A DNA stretch of 64,000 nucleotides from Corynebacterium provencense. GTDB taxonomy: Bacteria > Actinomycetota > Actinomycetes > Mycobacteriales > Mycobacteriaceae. Below the pieces are notes generated by a model. It did not search any database. It worked only from the letters and a program-made list of their open reading frames with translations, and was not told the DNA's origin. Where the stretch lies: contig LT160592.1 of NCBI GenBank assembly GCA_900049755.1, positions 768,283 to 832,282 on the forward strand. The letters are read 5' to 3'. This document shows, in pieces, positions 36,449 to 44,811 of this stretch; the first letter of the stretch is position 1; each line of letters starts with the position of its first letter. The position numbers and the translations under genes are program-made.

Positions 36449-37309
36449 CTACGCGGCGCCGAAACCGTAGCCGGCGAGAATGCTGCGGGCGCGGTCGGTC
36501 TTCAACCAGTCGAGGAATTCCTGCGCGGTCCGGTTCTGCGCGCCCCCGGTGGTCAGGGCCGCCGGGTAACGGTTGTCCTCGATTCCGGGGATGTCGAAGG
36601 TCTCGACCTTCCCCTGGTCCGGACGGAGGTTCTTCTGCATTGCCTGGGCGTCGGTAGAGTAGATGAACCCGGCGTCGACGTCCCCTGCCGAGACTTTCGT
36701 GGACACGTCGGAGACATTGGCCTCTTCCGTAGGTGACTCCAGGCTCACCCCGGCGGAGTCGAGGTAGCGGTGCGCCAGCGTGCCGCAGGGCACCCCGTCG
36801 GCGCACAGGGCGATGCGCAGCTCACGGTCCGTCTTCAGGTCGTCGAGCGAAGTGAGTGAACCGGGGTTCCCGGGAGCGGTGGCCAGCACCAGCCGGTTGG
36901 TGGCGACGACGACCGGGTCGGCGTCCCGGAACTCGTCGAGCTTCCGGGCCTCCGCCATGTTCTCCTCGTCGGCACTGATGAACAGGTCGGCTTCCGCGCC
37001 CTGCCCGATCTGCTGCACCAGCTTGGACGATCCGGCGTAGTTCCAGGTGATCCGGGCTCCGGGGTGCCCGTCGGCGACGAAGGCGGCGGCGAGTTCGTCG
37101 CCGACGTTCTTCAGTGACGCAGCGGCGAAGACGGTGACGGCGGCGTCCTCCTGACCGTCCTGCGCCGCGGACGCCGGGGTCGTGCCGCTGCTGTCATGCT
37201 GCGAGTTCGAACAGCCTGACAGCAGCAGGACGACAGCGGCGCACAGTGCGACGACGACAGCGACGGTTCGCGGCAGGTGAGCGGATCTGAACGTGACGGA
37301 TCTGAGCAT
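36449..37309 (-). CDS. modA: Molybdate-binding lipoprotein
   Basis: 286 aa. Signal peptide with lipobox LLSGC (Cys33), then the ModA fold: VFAAASLKNVGDELAAAF, WNYAGSSKLVQQIGQGAEADLFISAD, and DVDAGFIYSTDA. Captures molybdate outside the membrane for ModB. First gene of modA-modB-moeA, divergent from moaA. Confidence 0.94.
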   Translation of the reverse strand: MLRSVTFRSAHLPRTVAVVVALCAAVVLLLSGCSNSQHDSSGTTPASAAQDGQEDAAVTVFAAASLKNVGDELAAAFVADGHPGARITWNYAGSSKLVQQIGQGAEADLFISADEENMAEARKLDEFRDADPVVVATNRLVLATAPGNPGSLTSLDDLKTDRELRIALCADGVPCGTLAHRYLDSAGVSLESPTEEANVSDVSTKVSAGDVDAGFIYSTDAQAMQKNLRPDQGKVETFDIPGIEDNRYPAALTTGGAQNRTAQEFLDWLKTDRARSILAGYGFGAA

Positions 37310-37361
37310 GGGTGGCCCTCCGGATGTCTTCTCGGGAAACTGACTGGAAAATTCGCTCCCG

Positions 37362-37390
37362 TTGTCGCTTTCGCGGCCGGGGGTTACAGT
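37362..37390 (+). promoter_or_regulatory. Promoter for moaA
   Basis: TTGTCG (37362-37367), 17-base spacer, TACAGT (37385-37390). The -10 is the left arm of the palindrome at 37385-37401. Confidence 0.5.
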
Positions 37391-37401
37391 GGCCTACTGT
37401 A
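37385..37401. promoter_or_regulatory. Palindromic operator candidate between modA and moaA
   Basis: TACAGT-GGCCT-ACTGTA, perfect 6-base arms with a 5-base spacer, overlapping the moaA -10 in the divergent modA-moaA region. A repressor bound here could control moaA and perhaps modA. The regulator is unknown. Confidence 0.45.
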
Positions 37402-37546
37402 TCCGCAGAACGGGACGAGTACCTGTCGGACCCGCCGTTCAGACCCTCTGACCAGCGGACGGAGACGCCTGACGACCGTTCGGCGCAACCGGAGACCACG
37501 GCCGTGCACCACCGGTGCCCGCCAGAGAAGGGAGAGTGACTTCCCC

Positions 37547-38629
37547 GTGACCACAGTTCTCCCGACCCCTGTCCCGCCGGCGGCCGGCGCGCCGGCCCGG
37601 CAACTGTCCGACCGGTGGGGACGGGTCGCCGACGATCTCCGGATCTCCCTGATCGACAAGTGCAACCTGCGCTGCACCTACTGCATGCCCGCAGAGGGCA
37701 TGGCCTGGTTGAAGAAGGACGCCCTGCTCACCGCCGACGAGGCCGTGAGGATCGCCGACATCGGCGTCCGGGTGTTCGGCGTCCGCGACGTCCGCTTCAC
37801 CGGCGGAGAACCGCTGGTCCGCCGCGACCTGGCCGACATCATCGCCGGTTTCCGCTCACTGCACCCCGATGTTCCGGTGTCCCTCACCACCAACGGCATC
37901 AACCTCGACAAGCGCGTCGACGAACTCGTCGCCGCCGGACTGACCCGGGTCAACGTCTCCCTCGACACGGTCGACAGGGAGGTCTTCGCCCGGGTGACCC
38001 GGCGCGACCGTCTCCCCCAGGTCATCCGGGGTCTGGCGGCGGCCAAGGCTGCGGGCCTCGACCCGGTGAAGGTCAATGCCGTGCTCATGCGGGGGGTCAA
38101 CGACACCGGCGCCGCCGACCTGCTCGCCTGGTGTCTCGAGCGCGGCTACCAGCTGAGGTTCATCGAACAGATGCCCCTGGACGCGGACCACAACTGGGCC
38201 CGCCGCAACCTCGTCTCCGGTGCCGAGGTGCGTGGAAGGCTGTCGGAGCGGTTCGACCTGACCCCCGATCCTGCACCCCGGGGATCGGCACCCGCCCAGC
38301 TGTGGGAGGTTCGGGAGAAGACCACCGCCGGGCAGGACACCCCGGTCCTCGGCAAGGTCGGCGTCATCGCCTCGGTAACAGAGTCCTTCTGCGCGTCATG
38401 TTCACGTACCCGTGTCACCGCCGACGGCCGGGTGCGCAGCTGCCTGTTCTCCAGACAGGAGACCGACCTGCTGTCGGTCATGCGCTCCGGTGCCTCTGAC
38501 CGGGAGATCGCCGAGGTGTGGGCGGGCGCCATGCGGCTGAAGCCACGGGCCTACGGATCCGACGGGGTGACGCTGGACGATCCCGGATACGTGCAACCGG
38601 AGCGGACGATGAGCGCCATCGGCGGATAG
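37547..38629 (+). CDS. moaA: GTP 3',8-cyclase MoaA
   Basis: 360 aa radical-SAM enzyme for the first Mo-cofactor step. N-terminal cluster Cys39, Cys43, Cys46 in DKCNLRCTYCMP; C-terminal cluster in SFCASCSRTRVTADGRVRSC. The protein ends in the Gly-Gly that inserts into the active site. GTG at 37547 is chosen over earlier in-frame codons, since upstream sequence is not conserved and GGGAG lies nearby. Divergent from modA. Confidence 0.95.
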   Translation: MTTVLPTPVPPAAGAPARQLSDRWGRVADDLRISLIDKCNLRCTYCMPAEGMAWLKKDALLTADEAVRIADIGVRVFGVRDVRFTGGEPLVRRDLADIIAGFRSLHPDVPVSLTTNGINLDKRVDELVAAGLTRVNVSLDTVDREVFARVTRRDRLPQVIRGLAAAKAAGLDPVKVNAVLMRGVNDTGAADLLAWCLERGYQLRFIEQMPLDADHNWARRNLVSGAEVRGRLSERFDLTPDPAPRGSAPAQLWEVREKTTAGQDTPVLGKVGVIASVTESFCASCSRTRVTADGRVRSCLFSRQETDLLSVMRSGASDREIAEVWAGAMRLKPRAYGSDGVTLDDPGYVQPERTMSAIGG

Positions 38630-38744
38630 CCGGCGGCGCCCTGCCGGCGCTGCGGTCTGCGTGCCCGTGGGCCTGCTCCGACTGCGGAGAGGAGTGTGTC
38701 CCACCGGTTGCACGCCCCCGGGCACCGACGTAAGACTGGGGTGC

Positions 38745-39036
38745 ATGACCACACCGTCTGCCCCACTGCCCCCCCGAACTGCGTGGAATCGTCTCGGACT
38801 ACATCGACGCGACGACAGCTGCGGCGGACTCGACCACGGACGCCGCGCTCGTGCTCGACGACGACGCCCATCTGATCACCGCACACCTGTCCGGTGACTG
38901 GGACGACGAGGACCGTGCCCACCGGGGCCGGGCCCACCAGACGATCATGACCCTCCTCGACACGGCCACGGACCGGGATCTTGCCGCGGTACGGGACGAA
39001 CTCACCGCCGCCGCGGAACTGCTGCTCACCCGGTGA
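38745..39036 (+). pseudogene. Small unknown protein, apparent +1 frameshift in a C7 run
   Basis: Reading from the ATG at 38745 gives MTTPSAPLPP and then loses the frame at a run of seven C (38769-38775). Reading the other frame from the run gives a coherent acidic, Ala-rich helical protein (ELRGIVSDYIDATT... to DELTAAAELLLTR). With six C the gene would be one protein of about 96 aa. AAGACT 7 bases before the ATG fits a leaderless start. I do not recognise the family. It is 6 bp from the end of narK, convergent. Alternatively only the part from GTG 38851 is translated. Confidence 0.5.
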
Positions 39037-39042
39037 GACCGG

Positions 39043-40506
39043 TCAGGCATTCTCCGCGGCGAATCGGGTCCCGGGCCGGTGGTACACCGCCCAGGTGACG
39101 CCCGCCATCACCAGGTAGGCCGCGGCGAACACCCAGAACGCGGTGCTGAAACTGCCCGTCGCGTTCTTGGACAGGTTCAGCACCTGCGGGATGACGAAGC
39201 CCCCGAAACCACCGACCGCACCGATGTACCCCAGGGCCGCCGCACTCTTGCGTTCATGGCCGACCGGATCGTCGGCGGGTACGGACAGCTCGAAGACTGT
39301 GGGGATCATCCGGTAGACGGACCCGTTGGCCAGTCCGGTGAGGGTGAACAGGACCAGGAAGAGCACCAGGTACACGGCGAAGCTGATGCTGTCGAGGGTG
39401 AGCACCATCACCGTGGTGACCAGGGCCATGCACAGAAATACGACGATGCTGACCTTCGCCCCGCCCACCCGGTCGGCGAGCCTTCCCCCGTAGGGCCGGG
39501 ACAGGGATCCGACCAGCGGCCCGAGGAAGGCCAGGGTCAGACTGGCTCCGAGGACCGTGAAGGAGGAGAAGTCGGGGAACTGGTTCTTGATCAGGGTGGG
39601 GAACACCGAACCGAAGCCCATGAAGGATCCGAAGGCACCGACGTAGAGGAAGGAGATGATCCACAGGTGCTTCTCCTTCAACGCCGAGAGGGACCCGCGG
39701 ATGTCGTTCCTGGCGTCGGCGATGTTGTGCATGTACCGGTGGGCACCCCAGGCCGCCACGAGGATCAGTGGAATCCAGATCAGCCCGGCCATCGGAAGGT
39801 TGGGGTCGAAGGTCCCGAACGCGAAGACCGAGACAGCGACCGGGATGACGAGCTGCGCGACGGCGACACCGAGATTGCCTCCGGCGGCGTTGATGCCGAG
39901 AGCCTGCCCCTTCTCCGACTTCGGGTAGAAGAAGGTGATGTTCGACATGGAGCTGGCGAAGTTACCTCCCCCGAGTCCCGCCGTGGCGGCGATGACGAAA
40001 AGCAGCCAGACCGGAGGGTTGCCCGCCGCCAACGCCAGTGTCGTGGACACCGTGGGAATGAGCAGGAGCAGGGCGGAGATGACTGTCCAGTTCCTCCCGC
40101 CGAACACCGGGACGGTGAAACTGTAGGGGATCCTGGCGGCCGCGCCGATGAGCGGCGGCAGGGACACCAGCCAGAACTGCTGGGACGATGTCAGGTCGAT
40201 GCCTGCCCGGGGAAGGAAGATGACGGTGACCGACCACATCTGCCACACCGCGAAACCGAGGAACTCGCAGAACACGGACCAGATGAGGTTCTGTCTGGCG
40301 GTGGGACGCCCCGGCCCGTTCCAGAAGTCGGGGTCCTCGGGACGCCAGTCGGTGATCCACCGTCCCCCGGAGACCTCGAGGTCCGGTCGGGACGTGCCTC
40401 CGGCACCGGGCCGGATAGTGGCACGGGCAGTGGCACGGGCACTGGCACGGGCACTGGCACGGGTGCTGTCGGCGGTACTGGGCGGGACTCGGGATGACAC
40501 AGCCAC
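39043..40506 (-). CDS. narK: Nitrate/nitrite transporter NarK
   Basis: 487 aa MFS protein with about 12 helices. NNP signatures: ATAGLGGGNFASSMSNITFFYPKSEKGQALGINAAGGNLG and the second half LGPLVGSLSRPYGGRLADRVGGAKVS. The GTG at 40506 gives an N terminus with a RASARASARATARAT repeat coded by a 12-bp tandem repeat (40417-40464); membrane sequence begins near residue 75. It diverges from the nitrate reductase gene and supplies its substrate. Confidence 0.93.
   Translation of the reverse strand: MAVSSRVPPSTADSTRASARASARATARATIRPGAGGTSRPDLEVSGGRWITDWRPEDPDFWNGPGRPTARQNLIWSVFCEFLGFAVWQMWSVTVIFLPRAGIDLTSSQQFWLVSLPPLIGAAARIPYSFTVPVFGGRNWTVISALLLLIPTVSTTLALAAGNPPVWLLFVIAATAGLGGGNFASSMSNITFFYPKSEKGQALGINAAGGNLGVAVAQLVIPVAVSVFAFGTFDPNLPMAGLIWIPLILVAAWGAHRYMHNIADARNDIRGSLSALKEKHLWIISFLYVGAFGSFMGFGSVFPTLIKNQFPDFSSFTVLGASLTLAFLGPLVGSLSRPYGGRLADRVGGAKVSIVVFLCMALVTTVMVLTLDSISFAVYLVLFLVLFTLTGLANGSVYRMIPTVFELSVPADDPVGHERKSAAALGYIGAVGGFGGFVIPQVLNLSKNATGSFSTAFWVFAAAYLVMAGVTWAVYHRPGTRFAAENA
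40417..40464. repeat. 12-bp tandem repeat x4 in the narK N terminus
   Basis: Four copies of AGTGGCACGGGC with single-base variants on the plus strand, encoding Arg/Ala/Ser/Thr repeats in the cytosolic N terminus. Confidence 0.85.
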
Positions 40507-40782
40507 GGGAGACTCCTGTCTGAGAGGGAGATGATGACGGTTTCTGATGACGATTTCCAGGTATAGGCAGTCACCGACACCGCAGGAAACTCGGAAACAG
40601 GAACTTCACCGCAGGTAGGACAGTGTTTCCTGGGCTTGACACCCGGGTGCGGCACAGATGTCGACCTCCGCACACCGGCGCCGGTCTCCGGGTGCGGCGC
40701 CTCTCGCCGGACACCGTGGGGCAGTGAGATCCTTTTCCCGTCCCGGTAACCCGGACCAGACCGCACCGCAACACCGGCGACT

Positions 40783-40788
40783 TAGCGT
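40783..40788 (+). promoter_or_regulatory. -10 box TAGCGT, leaderless start of the nitrate reductase gene
   Basis: TAGCGT ends 8 bases before the ATG at 40797, with no Shine-Dalgarno. Confidence 0.6.
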
Positions 40789-40796
40789 CCGGGTAC

Positions 40797-43700
40797 ATGA
40801 GCGCAACCAGAACAGTGGACACCGTCTGCGGATACTGCGGGGTCGGCTGCGGACTGACCCTCGACATCGACGCGCACGGCGTCCTCACCTCACGGGGCAC
40901 ACCGGACCATCCCGCCAACCACGGCAGGTTGTGCACCAAGGGAACCACCACCGCGGATCTGCTGCGCGCCGGCGGCAGGCAGACCACGGCCCTCCTGCAC
41001 GGTCGACCGGTCAGCACCGACGAGGCCGTCTCGGAGATCGCCGCCCGTTTCACCGACATCAGATGCGCCCACGGTGACGACGCCGTGGCCCTCTACGTGT
41101 CCGGACAGATGTCCACCGAGGCCCAGTACCTCGCCAACAAGCTGGCCAAAGGTCACTTCCGCACCAACCTCATCGAGTCCAACTCGCGGCTGTGCATGGC
41201 CAGCGCCGCCACCGGATACAAACAGTCACTCGGTGCCGACGGGCCTCCCGGCTCCTACGACGACATCGACCACGCCGACGTGTTCCTCGTCGCAGGCGCG
41301 AACATGGCGGACTGTCACCCCGTCCTTTTCCTGAGACTCATGGACAGGGTCAGACAGGGGGCGAAACTCATCGTCGTGGACCCCCGCCGTACCGCCACGG
41401 CAAAGAAGGCCGACCTCCACCTGGCCGTGCGCCCCGGCACGGACATGGCCCTGCTCAACGGCCTGCTCAGACTGGTCGTGGACGCCGGGGACACCGACCG
41501 GGCCTTCATCGACGAGTTCACCGACGGGTGGGAGGACATGGCCGGGATCCTGGCCGACTATCCGGCGGACACCGTCTCGGAGATCACCGGGGTGCCCGTC
41601 GAGGATCTGCGGACCGCGGCGTCCTGGATCGGCGGGACCCGGAAGTTCGTGAGCCTGTGGACCATGGGGCTCAACCAGTCCGTCCACGGCACCTGGCACA
41701 CCACCGCCCTGTGCAACCTCCATCTGGCGACCGGGGCGATCTGCCGTACCGGTGCCGGGCCCTTCTCCCTGACCGGGCAACCCAACGCCATGGGTGGTCG
41801 GGAAATGGGGTACATGGGCCCCGGTCTGCCGGGCCAGCGGACAGTCCTCGACCCCGGGGACCGTGCCGAGGTGGAGAGGATCTGGCAGCTGCCGCCGGGC
41901 ACCCTGCACACCAGGCTGGGGGGCGGGACCGTCGACCTGTTCCGTGCCCTGGACAGTGGCGACGTCAGGGCGGTATGGGTGATCTGCACCAACCCTGCCG
42001 CGTCGGTGGCCAACCGCGACCGCGTCACCGCCGCCCTCGACGCCGCCGACTACGTTGTCGTCCAGGACGCCTACGCCGGAACGGAGACGGCCGCACACGC
42101 CGATGCGGTCCTGCCCGCGGCGATGTGGTCGGAGACCCCCGGGGTGATGGTCAACTCCGAACGGGGCCTGACCCTGACCCGGCCGGTGGCCGACCCCCCT
42201 GGGGAGGCTCTCGCGGACTGGGAGCTGATCTGCCGTGTCGCACGTGAGATGGGGTTCCCCGGTTTCGACTTCTCCTGCGCCGCGGAGGTGTTCGACGAGA
42301 TCAGGAAGTTCCACAATCCCCGTACCGGGTGGGATCTGCGGGGCGTGGACCACCGCCGCCTGTCCGACGGGCCGGTGCAGTGGCCCGCCGCACCGGGGTG
42401 CGGTCCCCGTAATCCGGTGCGTTACCTCAACAACGGTGTCAGCCAGCGCCTCCACGTCACCCCCGACGGCAGGGTCCCCCGGCTGGCCTTCCCCACCCCG
42501 GACCGGCGGGCGCGGTTCATCCCCCGTCCCTTCCTTCCCCTGCACGAGGAGCCGGACGCCGACTTCCCCTTCATACTGACCACCGGGCGGCTCCCTCACC
42601 AGTGGCACACGATGACCAAGACCGGGAGGGTGTCGAAGCTCATGAAGCTCAACCCCTCCAGTTTTGTGCAGGTCAGCAATGTCGACGCCGTCTCGGCAGG
42701 TATCTGCGACGGGGATCTGGTGGAGGTCACCTCTCGCAGGGGGAAGGTGTCCGCCCGGGCGCTGGTCTCCGACGACACCGCCCCGGGGACCCTCTTCATC
42801 CCGATGCACTACCGGGACACCCCGGTCAACACGGTGACCAGTGACGCCGTGGACCCGGAGTCCCTCCAGCCGGCGTTCAAGGCCTGCGCCGTGTCGGTGA
42901 AGGTCATCGAGACTGCCCCGGCACCGGGCGGGGGCAGGCAGGACGCCACGGAACCCGGTGCCAGGTCCGGGCAGGACGGCGAAGCGGATGACGGAGCTGT
43001 GACGGTGGTGTGGGCCTCCCAGACCGGGACCGTCGAGGACCATGTCCCCGCGGTGGTCTCCGCACTGTCCGCGGCGGGGATCCCGGCGCGGGCACGCTGC
43101 GCGGAGTCGGTCGGTGTCCGTGACCTCGCCGGAACTGTCCTGTTCATCGTCTCCTCCACCGGTGACGGCGAGGCCCCCGACAACGCCACCGCCCTGTGGG
43201 ACCTGCTCACCTCCGCTGACCATGACCTGTCGTCCACCCGGTACTCCGTCCTCGGTTTCGGTGACTCCTCCTACGCCGATTTCTGCGGCTTCGCCCGACG
43301 CCTCGACACGCGGCTCGCCGAGCTCGGCGCAGAGGCGACAGTGCCGAGGGCGTCCTGCGAACCGGATTTCGAGACCACAGCGTCAGAGTGGGTGGCCCGG
43401 GTCATCGGGGCCCTGGGCGGGGACGCCGGGGCGGTGACCTCCACCGGTCCCCGGGCCACCGGTGCGGCCACGCCCGCCGGCACAGGACAGTGGTCCAGGA
43501 GGAACCCGCTGACCACCAGGTTGAGCGCGTCAACGAGACTGACCGCAGGGACACTGGAGGAGACCGGGCGGGAGGTCCGCAGGTACACCTTCGACCTGCC
43601 ACCTGGAACACTCACCTACAGTGTCGGGGACGCCCTCGGGATCTGGCCGCGCAACGACCCTTCCGTCGTCGCGGAGTTCCTCGCCCGTACCGGCATGACC

Positions 43701-44579
43701 CCGACCCCGGACCTGGTGGAGTCACTCACCGGCGAACTGGACATCACCTCGGTGTCACCACAGGCACTGAGGTTGATCGACAGACACTGTCCCGCTGCCG
43801 GGCTGGGGGCTCTGGCCGGTGACGCGCAGGCACTCCGGACGTTCTCCCACGGACGTCAGCTCTGCGACGTCCTGGCGTCCTTCCCCGTCACGGCCGGTGA
43901 CGCAGAGTGGCTGGAAGCGCTGCCGGCCCTGCGCCCCCGGCTCTACTCCATCTCCTCGTCACCGTTGACGGACCCGGGCAAGGTGGAGGTCACCGTGTCG
44001 ACCGTCGGGTTCACCTCCACCGGCGGCTACCGCCGCGGCGTGTGCTCCGGGTGGCTTGCCGGACTCTCACCCGGTGACCCGGTCCGTCTGTTCATTTCGC
44101 CGAACCGCAGGTTCTGTCCACCGGAGCGTCCCGACGCGCCGATGATCATGATCGGTCCAGGTACCGGTGTCGCCCCGTTCCGCGGCTTCCTCCACGAACG
44201 CCGCGGCTCGGGTGCCACCGGGAAGAACTGGCTGTTCTACGGGGAACGCCACGAGGCCACGGACTTCCTCTACCGGGACGAGTTCACCACGATGAACCGT
44301 GACGGTACGCTGACCAGGTTGTCGACCGCGTTCTCCCGGGACCAGGCGGAGAAGGTCTACGTCCAGGACAGGATGCGGGACCAGGGCCGTGACCTGTGGG
44401 AGTGGATCGACCGCGGCGCCCACGTCTACGTCTGCGGGGACGCCGCGCGGATGGCACGGGACGTCGACAGGACCCTGCGCCGCATCATCGCCGAACAGGG
44501 CGGGATGGGCGAGGATGAGGCCGGGGAGTTCGTCGCCCGCATGTCCGCCGAGCACCGCTACGTCCGTGACGTCTACTGA
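40797..44579 (+). CDS. Assimilatory nitrate reductase fused to a flavodoxin/FAD reductase (CysJ-like) module
   Basis: 1260 aa cytosolic enzyme reducing nitrate to nitrite. Residues 1-690: molybdopterin oxidoreductase with a 4Fe-4S site (Cys11, 14, 18, 46) and Mo-ligand Cys133 in SNSRLCMAS; molydopterin-dinucleotide domain near FILTTGRLPHQWHT. About 735-870: flavodoxin-like FMN domain (VVWASQTGTVEDH). About 900-1110: FAD-binding domain (PRLYSISSSPL). About 1110-1260: NADP(H)-binding domain (MIGPGTGVAPFRGFLHERR; CGDAARMARDVD). The fusion places electron supply and catalysis in one chain. Upstream is the divergent narK; nirB-nirD follow. Confidence 0.93.
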   Translation: MSATRTVDTVCGYCGVGCGLTLDIDAHGVLTSRGTPDHPANHGRLCTKGTTTADLLRAGGRQTTALLHGRPVSTDEAVSEIAARFTDIRCAHGDDAVALYVSGQMSTEAQYLANKLAKGHFRTNLIESNSRLCMASAATGYKQSLGADGPPGSYDDIDHADVFLVAGANMADCHPVLFLRLMDRVRQGAKLIVVDPRRTATAKKADLHLAVRPGTDMALLNGLLRLVVDAGDTDRAFIDEFTDGWEDMAGILADYPADTVSEITGVPVEDLRTAASWIGGTRKFVSLWTMGLNQSVHGTWHTTALCNLHLATGAICRTGAGPFSLTGQPNAMGGREMGYMGPGLPGQRTVLDPGDRAEVERIWQLPPGTLHTRLGGGTVDLFRALDSGDVRAVWVICTNPAASVANRDRVTAALDAADYVVVQDAYAGTETAAHADAVLPAAMWSETPGVMVNSERGLTLTRPVADPPGEALADWELICRVAREMGFPGFDFSCAAEVFDEIRKFHNPRTGWDLRGVDHRRLSDGPVQWPAAPGCGPRNPVRYLNNGVSQRLHVTPDGRVPRLAFPTPDRRARFIPRPFLPLHEEPDADFPFILTTGRLPHQWHTMTKTGRVSKLMKLNPSSFVQVSNVDAVSAGICDGDLVEVTSRRGKVSARALVSDDTAPGTLFIPMHYRDTPVNTVTSDAVDPESLQPAFKACAVSVKVIETAPAPGGGRQDATEPGARSGQDGEADDGAVTVVWASQTGTVEDHVPAVVSALSAAGIPARARCAESVGVRDLAGTVLFIVSSTGDGEAPDNATALWDLLTSADHDLSSTRYSVLGFGDSSYADFCGFARRLDTRLAELGAEATVPRASCEPDFETTASEWVARVIGALGGDAGAVTSTGPRATGAATPAGTGQWSRRNPLTTRLSASTRLTAGTLEETGREVRRYTFDLPPGTLTYSVGDALGIWPRNDPSVVAEFLARTGMTPTPDLVESLTGELDITSVSPQALRLIDRHCPAAGLGALAGDAQALRTFSHGRQLCDVLASFPVTAGDAEWLEALPALRPRLYSISSSPLTDPGKVEVTVSTVGFTSTGGYRRGVCSGWLAGLSPGDPVRLFISPNRRFCPPERPDAPMIMIGPGTGVAPFRGFLHERRGSGATGKNWLFYGERHEATDFLYRDEFTTMNRDGTLTRLSTAFSRDQAEKVYVQDRMRDQGRDLWEWIDRGAHVYVCGDAARMARDVDRTLRRIIAEQGGMGEDEAGEFVARMSAEHRYVRDVY

Positions 44580-44613
44580 CGGTCACGCGTGCCTGCGGCG
44601 ACGTGTACCCCCC

Positions 44614-44667
44614 CAGCAAGGTGCACCCAGCAAGGTGCACCCAGCAGGGTGCCCGGAGAGGTGCACC
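44614..44667. repeat. 14-bp tandem repeats with GGTGCACC palindromes upstream of nirB
   Basis: CAGCAAGGTGCACC twice (44614-44641), a degenerate third copy, then a further GGTGCACC (44660-44667). The palindrome GGTGCACC recurs at 14-bp steps and then after a gap. They lie in the 232-bp nitrate reductase-nirB gap and could be regulator sites. Confidence 0.7.
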
Positions 44668-44798
44668 GGACCGGGCCCGACATTTCCGTCCCGGGCACCG
44701 TGTTTCGGGGCTGTGTCGGAGTTCCCGCACCCCTCCCCCCGCCGTGAACCGACCGTAAAACACTGCTCTCATCTGTGCCGTTCCTGATCTGAGAAGCC

Positions 44799-44804
44799 TA
44801 GCGT
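44799..44804 (+). promoter_or_regulatory. -10 box TAGCGT, leaderless start of nirB
   Basis: TAGCGT ends 7 bases before the ATG at 44812. Confidence 0.6.
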
Positions 44805-44811
44805 CCCAGAC

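Noticed and set aside
37310..37546. Molybdenum cofactor riboswitch before moaA
   Set aside because: The known riboswitch folds are long and structured; I could not find their conserved core, only a short palindrome and a promoter.
41226..43223. Long minus-strand open frame opposite the nitrate reductase
   Set aside because: Mirror of the coding strand; the plus strand holds all cofactor motifs.
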